Notes: generated from the sequence alone by a model not told the origin. A stretch of DNA of 5,609 bases from Thermoplasmatota archaeon (GCA_022848805.1 JAJISI010000054.1:2455-8063), one strand, 5' to 3'; positions 1 to 5,609 are shown, numbered from the stretch's first letter. Made by a program: numbers and translations.

Positions 1-48
1 AAACGGAGAGCTCTTTGCCCGTCGCTGTCGCAATCAATACATAGGCCA
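1..48 (-). CDS. Lrp/AsnC-type effector-binding domain protein, N-terminal fragment
   Basis: Only the first 16 codons lie in the window; the gene runs leftward off the edge. Reading leftward from a GTG at 48-46 gives (M/V)AYVLIATATGKELSV. This matches the opening beta strand and turn of stand-alone RAM (Lrp/AsnC ligand-binding) proteins, which typically begin with a hydrophobic AYVLI-like strand and then a GKE turn. No helix-turn-helix precedes it, so it would be the single-domain type, in which the RAM fold binds small effectors such as amino acids. The GTG start is preferred for two reasons: a strong Shine-Dalgarno match lies 10 bases upstream, and the nearby ATG at 42-40 hits a stop two codons later. 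An in-frame GTG at 63-61 would overlap that Shine-Dalgarno. The identification rests on 16 residues and is tentative. Confidence 0.5.
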
Positions 49-58
49 CGACCAGTGT

Positions 59-65
59 ATCACCT
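59..65 (-). promoter_or_regulatory. Shine-Dalgarno site of the left-edge minus-strand gene
   Basis: On the minus strand this reads AGGTGAT, a full match to the core of the archaeal anti-Shine-Dalgarno complement (GGAGGTGATC). It ends 10 bases before the GTG at 48-46. The spacing is slightly long, but the match decides that start codon over its neighbours. Confidence 0.5.
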
Positions 66-91
66 GAGATGGCGTGTAAGCGTATTTTGTC

Positions 92-102
92 TACTTATAA
101 CC
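92..102 (-). promoter_or_regulatory. TATA box candidate for the left-edge gene
   Basis: The minus strand reads GTTATAAGTAG, with the self-complementary TTATAA at 95-100. An archaeal TATA box centred near 97 would start transcription about 25 bases downstream, near position 72. That leaves a leader of roughly 24 bases carrying the AGGTGAT site. Because the core is palindromic it could also fire rightward toward tmk. No clear BRE is visible. Confidence 0.35.
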
Positions 103-128
103 TGTCAGAAGGGGCGATCGAGCCTCGG

Positions 129-136
129 TCTATATG
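129..136 (+). promoter_or_regulatory. TATA-like element upstream of tmk
   Basis: The sequence TCTATATG resembles an archaeal box A. A start site about 25 bases downstream (near 157) would give tmk a leader of roughly 54 bases. The alternative rightward element is TTATAA at 95-100. Neither has a convincing BRE, so which one drives the tmk-coaBC-pantoate kinase operon is undecided. Confidence 0.25.
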
Positions 137-210
137 CTGGCGAGAGCTCGGCTCCAACCGCTGCCCCGGAAACTGTTAACTACGGGCGGGACCAATCGGA
201 GCGGAGTACA

Positions 211-804
211 ATGTCAGGATTCGTGGTGATCGAAGGGATCGACGGCTGCGGGAAAAGCACCGTCGCAAAGACCGTTGCGGGCAGGCTGGGTCCTCGCGCC
301 GTCCTGACGAGGGAACCGACGGACTCATGGATCGGCCAGGCGGTTCGCAAGGGCGGCTCCGAGGAAATGAGTCCTTATCTGGACGCGCTTCTCTTCATGG
401 CGGACCGAGCCAATCACACGCCAGAGATCGCAGACCATCTGGAGAACGGAAAAATCGTGATCTGCGACAGATACTACCATTCCACCGTGGCGTATCAAAC
501 CGCCTACCTGGTGAGGAAGTCGCTGGGCGACAACTTCGACTGGCTCCTCGACGCAAACATCAAGATATCGATCCATCCGGACGTGACCTTCCTTCTGACC
601 ATCGACCCGGAAGAAGCCCTTGGCAGGATAGGCGACAGGGGCGAACTATCCAGGTTCGAGCGCGCGGACTTCTTGAAGGAGGTCCAGGACAACTACCTAA
701 GGCTCGCAGACCAAGACCCGACCATCATCCAGATCGACTCGACACGATCTCCGGGAGAGATTGTCGAGGAAATACTCCAGACTTTGGACGAGAGGAAGTT
801 TTAA
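211..804 (+). CDS. tmk: Thymidylate kinase (dTMP kinase)
   Basis: Cytosolic enzyme that transfers phosphate from ATP to dTMP, giving dTDP on the way to dTTP. The 197-residue product has the family's motifs in order. The P-loop is GIDGCGKST at 9-17, and TREPTDS at 33-39 is the substrate-binding TREP segment. DRYYHSTVAYQ at 86-96 is the DRY...S..AYQ signature. The Arg-rich lid RIGDRGELSRFE at 139-150 ends in the typical RFE. Length is normal for the family. The ATG at 211 is chosen because the P-loop strand (FVVIEG) starts directly after it. The reading frame stays open back to 55, but those 52 codons do not resemble the family. A weak GGAG lies at 203-206. It leads an apparent operon, with a 28-base gap to coaBC. 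The link between dTTP and CoA synthesis appears positional rather than biochemical. Confidence 0.93.
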   Translation: MSGFVVIEGIDGCGKSTVAKTVAGRLGPRAVLTREPTDSWIGQAVRKGGSEEMSPYLDALLFMADRANHTPEIADHLENGKIVICDRYYHSTVAYQTAYLVRKSLGDNFDWLLDANIKISIHPDVTFLLTIDPEEALGRIGDRGELSRFERADFLKEVQDNYLRLADQDPTIIQIDSTRSPGEIVEEILQTLDERKF

Positions 805-832
805 TACTTAGAGAGGACTCGAACGTGGTTGA

Positions 833-2032
833 ATGCATCCAGCGGACCATCTGAGGGGTACCAAGGGAGACGAGCTGAGAGGCAGACGGGTCGTGTTTGG
901 CGTGACGGGCAGCATCGCGGCCGTCGACTCGGTCAGGCTCTGCAGGGAGCTGATCCGACACGGTGCCGAGGTACATGTGGTCATGTCTAGGGAAGCGCAG
1001 AAGATAATCCATCCGAACGCACTCGAATTCGCCTCTGGATTCCCGGTGACCACGGAGATAGACGGTAAAGTCCAACACGTCACGCTCTGCGGGGATGTAC
1101 CTGACAAAGCAGACCTGCTCCTGATAGCCCCTTGCACCGCTAACACGCTGTCCAAGGTCGCCTGCGGGATCGATGATACATCGGTAACGACCTTCGCCAC
1201 GACCGCGCTGGGAAGCGACATACCAGTCATAGTTGTGCCAGCCATGCATGGGAGCATGATGAAAAACTCTGCAGTGCTCGAGAACATCGAGCGGTTGAAG
1301 AGCACGGGAGTGACGGTTCTCGAGTCAAAGATGGAGGAATCGAAGGCCAAGATGCCGGACGTCGGCCACATCGTCTCCACCGTGATATCACGCATCGGCA
1401 GAAGGGATCTCAAAGGATTGAGAGTTCTCGTGATCGCCGGAGCGACGGAGGAGCCCGTTGATGACATCAGGATGCTGACCAACAGGAGCTCCGGGGAGAC
1501 TGGCATCGAGATCGCCAAGACGGCGTTTCACAGAGGAGCGGAAACGGAACTCTGGATAGGCAGGTCCGACACCGCCGTTCCATCCCACATAACACTCAGA
1601 CGGTTTCGAACGACTCAGGACCTCCACGACATGGTCCTCGCTGAGGAACCGGCACGGGACATCGTGCTCTTCCCCGCTGCCGTGTCGGACTACGCTCCCG
1701 AAAAAGCGGAGGGCAAGATATCGTCGTCCGAGCCACAGATAACACTGACCCTGACGAGGAACCCGAAGATCATCGACGACATCAGGGCGAAGGTCGTCGT
1801 CGGGTTCAAGGCTCAGTCGCAAGTAGACGACGACAGACTGGTCTCAGAATCGGTGGCACTGATAGAGCGGTCGAAATGCTCGTTCGTCGCGGCGAACCTC
1901 ATGGAGGATGTCTCCGCCGGAAAGACAAGGGTCCTGATCGTAGACAACAAGGACGCCCCTGAGGAACTCAAGGGCACGAAGGCGGAAGTGGCGGAGAAGA
2001 TCCTCGACAGGGCCGCGAGGATGGTCAGATGA
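833..2032 (+). CDS. coaBC: Bifunctional phosphopantothenoylcysteine synthetase/decarboxylase
   Basis: Two consecutive steps of coenzyme A synthesis in one 399-residue protein: CoaB ligates cysteine to 4'-phosphopantothenate using a nucleotide triphosphate, and the FMN-dependent CoaC decarboxylates the product to 4'-phosphopantetheine. The CoaC flavoprotein half spans about 18-185: VTGSIAA at 24-30, the expected active-site His82 in QHV, and PAMHGSM at 136-142. The CoaB half spans about 195-399: AGATEEPVDDIRMLTNRSSG at 202-221 (Asn217 is the expected acyl-cytidylate residue), AAVSDY at 282-287, and Lys295 where bacterial enzymes have KIKK. The opening MHP-x-GTK segment supports the ATG at 833. 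Compared with E. coli Dfp, the PxMNxxMW Asn is His139 and the flap Cys is absent. From memory these are archaeal traits, not damage. Full length, no frameshift. The last four bases overlap the pantoate kinase start (ATGA). Confidence 0.93.
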   Translation: MHPADHLRGTKGDELRGRRVVFGVTGSIAAVDSVRLCRELIRHGAEVHVVMSREAQKIIHPNALEFASGFPVTTEIDGKVQHVTLCGDVPDKADLLLIAPCTANTLSKVACGIDDTSVTTFATTALGSDIPVIVVPAMHGSMMKNSAVLENIERLKSTGVTVLESKMEESKAKMPDVGHIVSTVISRIGRRDLKGLRVLVIAGATEEPVDDIRMLTNRSSGETGIEIAKTAFHRGAETELWIGRSDTAVPSHITLRRFRTTQDLHDMVLAEEPARDIVLFPAAVSDYAPEKAEGKISSSEPQITLTLTRNPKIIDDIRAKVVVGFKAQSQVDDDRLVSESVALIERSKCSFVAANLMEDVSAGKTRVLIVDNKDAPEELKGTKAEVAEKILDRAARMVR

Positions 2033-2901
2033 GCGCCAGGGCTTTCTGCCCGGGACATATCACAGGATTCTTCGAGATATGCAGGATGGACAACCTGCTG
2101 GCAAGCGGCTCAAGAGGGGGAGGGCTATGCACCTCGTTGGGCGCACTGTCCGAGGTCAGCATTGAGAAAGCCGATCGCCTCGAGATCGATGTCAGCATCG
2201 ACGGCGAGCCCAGAGAAGCCGAAGTCACCCGAGCCGCTCTCGGGCACTTACTCGGTGATGAGCAGCTTCATGTCAATGTGATCACTGAGCTCGATCTTCC
2301 GGAGAGCCAGGGCTTCGGTATGAGCGCAGCGGGGGCACTCTCCGCATGCATCGCAGCCTCGCACAGCCTTGGAATCTCTCGCCAGAACGCTTTCGAAGCG
2401 ACGCACTTCGCTGAGATCGAATGCGGCGCAGGGCTGGGGGACGTCCCCGCGATCCATCGCGCGGGCGTCACGATACGCGAATCGCCAGGCCTCCCGCCTG
2501 CCGGCAAAATCCATCGCATCGAGGAGGCGCCGGAAGTCGTCCTTGCGGTGGTCGGACCACCCATCAAAACCTCGGATATGCTCAAGGATGTCGAGTTGGC
2601 ACAGCGCATCAACCGAGGCGGCGCAGAGAGGGTTTCCCAGCTGCTCAGCCGGCCGACGGTGGACGAACTCATGCGATTGGCATCATCATTCACATTGGAA
2701 ACCGACCTCGCCTCCGAACGAGTGATCGCCGCCATGGACGCAGCATCCGCCGCTGGAGTTGCTAGCATGGTCATGCTCGGCAATTCTGTCTTCGCAATAG
2801 GACGGATGGAGAAGTTGGTCGATATTCTCAGCGCGTTCGGAGAGGTCAAGTCGTGCAGCGTCGACAGCGCAGGCGCTAGGGTTTTGCCCAATCAGACGTG
2901 A
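2029..2901 (+). CDS. Archaeal pantoate kinase (GHMP superfamily)
   Basis: Phosphorylates pantoate with ATP to 4-phosphopantoate, the archaeal alternative to bacterial pantothenate synthesis followed by pantothenate kinase. The 290-residue protein opens with AFCPGHITGFFEI (5-17) and has GSRGGGLCTSLG at 27-38, both typical of the pantoate kinase family (COG1829). The GHMP phosphate-binding loop GFGMSAAG is at 95-102, and GLGDVPA at 135-141 is the acidic segment near the active site. The glycine-containing motif 3 region MLGNSVFA is at 249-256, and the product ends soon after SAGARV (280-285). Its ATG overlaps the coaBC stop, and GAGG at 2017-2020 lies 8 bases upstream, so translational coupling is likely. 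Adjacency to coaBC supports pantoate kinase over other GHMP kinases such as homoserine or mevalonate kinase. Phosphopantothenate synthetase, which acts between the two enzymes, is not in the window. Confidence 0.9.
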   Translation: MSARAFCPGHITGFFEICRMDNLLASGSRGGGLCTSLGALSEVSIEKADRLEIDVSIDGEPREAEVTRAALGHLLGDEQLHVNVITELDLPESQGFGMSAAGALSACIAASHSLGISRQNAFEATHFAEIECGAGLGDVPAIHRAGVTIRESPGLPPAGKIHRIEEAPEVVLAVVGPPIKTSDMLKDVELAQRINRGGAERVSQLLSRPTVDELMRLASSFTLETDLASERVIAAMDAASAAGVASMVMLGNSVFAIGRMEKLVDILSAFGEVKSCSVDSAGARVLPNQT

Positions 2902-2915
2902 GAGGCGTCACATGA

Positions 2916-2932
2916 TCACTCGTACAGAGTGA
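2916..2932. repeat. Inverted repeat at the convergent gene ends
   Basis: TCACTC and GAGTGA form a perfect 6-bp stem around a 5-base GTACA loop. It begins 14 bases after the pantoate kinase stop and covers the stop and last codons of the DUF357 gene on the other strand. Both transcripts would carry it near their 3' end. There is no adjoining T-run of the kind archaeal terminators use, so a termination role is a guess and the short stem could be chance. Confidence 0.3.
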
Positions 2933-3218
2933 AGAGCTGGTCGTCACCGCCCACGTCGAACAAACCGATTCTCGCACCGCTGTCCAGCCACCCGTGCGCA
3001 TAGTTCACGCACGCGAACGCGTTCGTCAGGTCGCCCTTCCGGGCGAACTCCTTCGCGTCCTCGAAGTAGGACCTCGCCATCGTGAGAAAATCCTCAGCAA
3101 GCTTCCTGTTGAAGGATCTGTCAGGTGCGGCGATCCGCAGCTTGATCAGTGCGTCCGATGTGAGCGCGATGTACTTCTCGACTCGCTCGATGGTTATCGT
3201 GTCGCCGTCGCCCGTCAT
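2916..3218 (-). CDS. DUF357 family archaeal protein
   Basis: Small 100-residue, probably cytosolic, all-helical protein of unknown function. The stretch from about 40 to 88 carries the hallmarks of DUF357: DFLTMARSYFEDAKEF (43-58), a GD turn (62-63), then AFACVNYAHGWLDSGARIGL (67-86). The first helix is about residues 10-30, and the C-terminus is acidic (DVGGDDQLFTLYE). From memory, family members form a three-helix bundle. The ATG at 3218 is chosen because AGGGTG (3232-3227, minus strand) lies 8 bases upstream and the family-like sequence starts just after it. The frame is open further upstream to 3455 but there runs antisense-like over herA. The gene follows the herA stop by 5 bases, so it is almost certainly co-translated with the ATPase and may be its partner or regulator. 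Confidence 0.85.
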   Translation of the reverse strand: MTGDGDTITIERVEKYIALTSDALIKLRIAAPDRSFNRKLAEDFLTMARSYFEDAKEFARKGDLTNAFACVNYAHGWLDSGARIGLFDVGGDDQLFTLYE

Positions 3219-3223
3219 CGCTC

Positions 3224-4828
3224 CTACACCCTTTTGGATGGGATGATCTCCACGCTCTCGCCGCCGTGGAGCGACTCCCTGGGACGAATGTCGACGAAGA
3301 GCGGCATGGACACGCCTCCGCCGGTGATGATGGCGGTTCCGATGGGCAACCTCTGGATCTCGTCCTCCATGCCATCGGTCAATCCTTCGATCGAGGCTGC
3401 GATCGCCTTGAGGTCGTTCGGGTTGTTCACCTTGAGTATGATCTGTGTGTTGCACTGGCTCAGCACGTTCTTGTCAACCTTCGCAGGCCTCTGTGATATC
3501 ACCATAAGCCCCAGACCGAACTTCCTGCCCTCGGACGCGATTGTCCTGAACACCTTAGAGCACGCTACTTGTCCCTGCTGCGGACAGAAGTTGTGCGCCT
3601 CCTCGACAACCAGCATCAATGGAGGTATCTTCCCGACCTTCCGGAGCTCGAAGAGCGCGTTGCCGATCCTGTTGACTATGAGTTCCTGCATGTCAGGCGG
3701 CGTGCCTCTCAGGTTGATGATCGTTGCCTTGCCTTTCTTGATGAGCTCGTCGATCTTCGTCCCCTGCTCCGCAAAGACATCTATCTCGTTCAGGTACTCC
3801 AACTCGCTTATCAGGATTCCACTGGACTGCTCGTCGTTGGCCTCGAGGACGGCTATGATGTCGGTTATCGAGAAGCTATCCTTCGTGTCCCGAAGGATGT
3901 CGACCGCTTTCCTGAGCATCGTCAGGTACGACCTCACGTTCTTGATGTTCGTGAGGCCGAGTATCTCCCTCGCATCAAGGTTGTGGAGCGTGAACTTCAG
4001 GGGTTTGGCATGCTTGTTCAGATTCGTGTCCGTCGCGAACTCGGCTATCTTCTCGTCGTAGCCCTTCGACTTCACACCGAAATCCCTGTTTGTCTTCTTG
4101 ATCGTCCCTCGCTTACGCATCGTCGAGTATTCGCCATGAGGGTCGAGCACGCAGACGGTGACATTGTGTTTCATCAGCTCCTCTATCAGTGCACCGGAAC
4201 AGTAGGATTTCCCTCCGCCAGTCTTGCTGAGGATGCACACGTGCTTCTGCACGAGTAGGTTGATATCGAGCTCAACGCGGATGTCGTGGCCTGCCAGCAA
4301 ACCGATATATGCGCCGGAATCGGTGTGTTCCTCGATGCCGACCACGCTCTTTATCAGGCCCTCCTGCGCGCGGTAGACGCTCTCGCCCGCGCGCGTGGGG
4401 GTCCTAGGAGCCTGTAGCAGGTTCCTGTCATCCCGGTAGCCCACAACGGATACCGTTGCGATCTCCTTCTCCTCGATCTCGACGGGGGTTCCATGATTCA
4501 TCGACTGGACCCCGTCCGTCGTCAGGTTGGTACGCCGCTCGATCTCTGACACCTGCCCAAGAACGAACCCGTGCAAGCCATGGCGCACCTGGACGAATTC
4601 CATCTTCTCCAGGGGAGCAGTCACTACGATGTTGAACTTGAGAGTGCCGACATTGCCGTATATCACGCCTACCTGCGTGAGCCCGTGGGGATCGGCGGCC
4701 TTGTGCGCGCGGCGGGAGCGTGGCTTGGGAGCATGCTCGTCATGGGCTTCACCAACATCTTCGTGGAACGAAGCGTCGGTTTCACCTGTAGATAGGTCCA
4801 ACTGGTCGGTGCTCTCGTTCAAATGCAT
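3224..4828 (-). CDS. herA: HerA-family hexameric ATPase / DNA translocase
   Basis: RecA-fold ATPase of the HerA-FtsK superfamily. HerA proteins form hexameric rings that move DNA, usually with the nuclease NurA in double-strand break end processing. The 534-residue protein has an N-terminal HAS-barrel region at about 51-185, starting QVGVIYGNVGT. Walker A is SKTGGGKSY at 201-209, with Lys207 and Ser208. DPHGEY at 229-234 is typical of HerA. A helical insert (about 255-365) follows. Walker B is LMLVVEEAH at 404-412, with Glu409/Glu410. ISQRP at 444-448 and LSQCNTQIILKV at 456-467 complete the core. The length fits the family. Residues 1-50 are acidic and His-rich with a basic patch (KPRSRRAHK, 35-43) and look unconserved. 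No nurA, mre11 or rad50 is adjacent; instead a DUF357 gene follows 5 bases after the stop. A HerA paralogue with another role is possible. Confidence 0.88.
   Translation of the reverse strand: MHLNESTDQLDLSTGETDASFHEDVGEAHDEHAPKPRSRRAHKAADPHGLTQVGVIYGNVGTLKFNIVVTAPLEKMEFVQVRHGLHGFVLGQVSEIERRTNLTTDGVQSMNHGTPVEIEEKEIATVSVVGYRDDRNLLQAPRTPTRAGESVYRAQEGLIKSVVGIEEHTDSGAYIGLLAGHDIRVELDINLLVQKHVCILSKTGGGKSYCSGALIEELMKHNVTVCVLDPHGEYSTMRKRGTIKKTNRDFGVKSKGYDEKIAEFATDTNLNKHAKPLKFTLHNLDAREILGLTNIKNVRSYLTMLRKAVDILRDTKDSFSITDIIAVLEANDEQSSGILISELEYLNEIDVFAEQGTKIDELIKKGKATIINLRGTPPDMQELIVNRIGNALFELRKVGKIPPLMLVVEEAHNFCPQQGQVACSKVFRTIASEGRKFGLGLMVISQRPAKVDKNVLSQCNTQIILKVNNPNDLKAIAASIEGLTDGMEDEIQRLPIGTAIITGGGVSMPLFVDIRPRESLHGGESVEIIPSKRV
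3227..3232 (-). promoter_or_regulatory. Shine-Dalgarno site of the DUF357 gene, inside the end of herA
   Basis: AGGGTG on the minus strand is made of the last two sense codons (Arg-Val) of the HerA-family gene and sits 8 bases before the DUF357 ATG. A second AGGAG at 3225-3221 is only 2 bases from the ATG, too close to be the main site. The arrangement suggests coupled translation of the two proteins. Confidence 0.45.
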
Positions 4829-4860
4829 CCCATCTCAATTTCCTAATATGACGATTTCTT

Positions 4861-4875
4861 CTATTAATGCTTTCG
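4861..4875 (-). promoter_or_regulatory. BRE and TATA box of the herA-DUF357 operon
   Basis: The minus strand reads CGAAAGCATTAATAG: a purine-rich BRE-like CGAAA directly before an ATTAATA box. Transcription about 25 bases downstream would begin near 4840, leaving a leader of about 12 bases before the ATG at 4828. This is the best-formed promoter in the window. Confidence 0.5.
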
Positions 4876-4906
4876 TAAAACATCCGCGGGGCTAACGTGG
4901 CGTCAA

Positions 4907-4914
4907 GTTATATG
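4907..4914 (+). promoter_or_regulatory. TATA box of prs
   Basis: GTTATATG is a good archaeal box A. A start site about 25 bases downstream, near 4935, would leave a leader of about 11 bases before the ATG at 4946. This would exclude the in-frame ATG at 4922 as the start. CGTCA (4901-4905) and TGACG (4923-4927) flank it as an inverted repeat. Confidence 0.45.
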
Positions 4915-4945
4915 AGAAAGGATGACGTTGTCCGCGACTGATATC

Positions 4946-5609
4946 ATGCACATCGTCGGAGGCTCAGCATCGGGAAGGCTTGCAGGGGAGTTGGCGAAGA
5001 ACCTCGGAGCGAATCTCGCGAACATCGAGGTGAAGAGATTCCCTGACGACGAATGCTACGTCAGAGTTGACGACAACCTGGACGGGCAGGATGTCGTCAT
5101 CGTCCAGACCGCGTGGCCGGACAGGAACATCGTCGAGCTTCTGCTGCTGCAGGATGCGGTACGGGAGTTCGACGTGTCCTCAGTTACCACGGTCGTGCCT
5201 TACTTCGGATACGCTCGCCAAGACAAGAAGTTCAAGGAGGGTGAGCCGGTAAGCGCTCGGACGCTGGCTCGGATCATACAGCTCCAGTCCGACGCATTCG
5301 TGACGGTCGATGTCCACGCTCCCAGCGTGGTCGCATGGTTCGACCGCATACCTGCGAAGAACGTCTCGGCCCACCCCGAAGTGGGCGCGTTCCTGAAGCG
5401 AGAGGGTGTCGAGCTGGTCCTGTCGCCAGATGAGGGGAGACGGGACAATGCGAAGATGGTGGCCAGCGTCGCAGGATGCGAGGCGGACTTCCTCGTCAAG
5501 GAACGGCTCGACGGTGAGACCGTCAAGATGGCGCCCAAATCGCTTGACGCCAACGGCAAGACGGTCGCGATAGTCGACGACATCATATCCACAGGAGGAA
5601 CCATCGTCA
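4946..5609 (+). CDS. prs: Ribose-phosphate pyrophosphokinase (PRPP synthetase), 3' end missing
   Basis: Transfers pyrophosphate from ATP to ribose 5-phosphate, giving PRPP for purine, pyrimidine, histidine and tryptophan synthesis; cytosolic. The first 221 residues are present, out of roughly 280-290 expected for archaeal enzymes. Motifs: MHIVGGSASGRLA at the start, RFPDDE at 31-36, PYFGYARQDK at 85-94 (ATP-binding flexible loop region), TVDVHAP at 120-126, SPDEG at 160-164, the catalytic KER at 185-187, and the PRPP-binding loop VDDIISTGGT at 210-219. The overall pattern resembles the archaeal (class III) type. An in-frame ATG at 4922 would add eight residues, but it lies upstream of the predicted start site and the family normally begins at the MHIVGGS strand, so 4946 is preferred. 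The gene is divergent from herA. The frame is intact to the edge. Confidence 0.93.
   Translation, partial: MHIVGGSASGRLAGELAKNLGANLANIEVKRFPDDECYVRVDDNLDGQDVVIVQTAWPDRNIVELLLLQDAVREFDVSSVTTVVPYFGYARQDKKFKEGEPVSARTLARIIQLQSDAFVTVDVHAPSVVAWFDRIPAKNVSAHPEVGAFLKREGVELVLSPDEGRRDNAKMVASVAGCEADFLVKERLDGETVKMAPKSLDANGKTVAIVDDIISTGGTIV

Noticed and set aside
111..167. tRNA-like gene suggested by the GGGGC/GCCCC ends
   Set aside because: At 57 bases it is too short, with only 5-bp outer pairing and no GGTTCGAATCC-like T arm or recognisable anticodon arm.
55..210. Open frame extending thymidylate kinase by 52 residues upstream
   Set aside because: The added residues look unlike the family, the P-loop strand starts right after the ATG at 211, and the stretch holds the divergent promoter region.
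2268..2891. 207-residue minus-strand open frame
   Set aside because: It is a shadow of pantoate kinase, which has full GHMP motifs on the plus strand.
3219..3455. Upstream extension of the DUF357 frame to give 179 residues
   Set aside because: The extra part lies wholly within the herA coding region in another frame and is Arg/His-rich shadow sequence. A ribosome site and family-like sequence mark the start at 3218.
2994..4061. 355-residue plus-strand open frame
   Set aside because: It is antisense to the HerA-family and DUF357 genes, whose conserved motifs are clear. Its translation shows no domain and the Ser/Leu-rich composition of a reverse-strand shadow.
1..5609. Mobile element, CRISPR array, toxin-antitoxin or defence system
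   Set aside because: I saw no transposase, integrase, direct repeat array or terminal inverted repeats. HerA-family ATPases occur in some defence systems, but the neighbours here are housekeeping genes and no SIR2, nuclease or other effector gene is present.

Overview
The window looks like ordinary chromosomal DNA from an archaeon, most likely a euryarchaeal or Thermoplasmata-type lineage. Four gene types support this. There is a GHMP-family pantoate kinase, which belongs to the archaeal route to coenzyme A, and a fused CoaBC whose motifs look archaeal. There is also a HerA-family ATPase followed by a DUF357 protein (an archaeal family), and an archaeal-type PRPP synthetase. Promoter-like elements resemble archaeal TATA boxes rather than bacterial -35/-10 pairs. 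The exact lineage cannot be fixed from this sequence.

Layout. At the left edge, the first 16 codons of a minus-strand gene are visible, probably an Lrp/AsnC effector-binding (RAM) domain protein. A divergent intergenic region of about 160 bases follows. A plus-strand operon then runs tmk (thymidylate kinase, 211-804), coaBC (833-2032) and pantoate kinase (2029-2901); the last two overlap by four bases (ATGA). It meets a minus-strand pair head-on across a 14-base spacer. That pair is a HerA-family hexameric ATPase (4828-3224) followed 5 bases later by a 100-residue DUF357 protein (3218-2916). A divergent promoter region (4829-4945) separates herA from prs, the PRPP synthetase gene, which runs off the right edge.

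How the genes fit together. tmk makes dTDP for DNA synthesis. Pantoate kinase and CoaBC are two steps of archaeal CoA synthesis. The enzyme that acts between them, phosphopantothenate synthetase, is not in the window. The HerA/DUF357 pair is the least understood unit: HerA ATPases usually work with the nuclease NurA, which is absent here, and the tightly coupled partner is a family of unknown function. Prs makes PRPP for nucleotide, histidine and tryptophan synthesis.

I see no mobile element, CRISPR array, tRNA, rRNA or defence system. The main point of interest is the HerA-DUF357 pair. Smaller points are the archaeal CoaBC motif changes and a possible operator around the prs TATA box.
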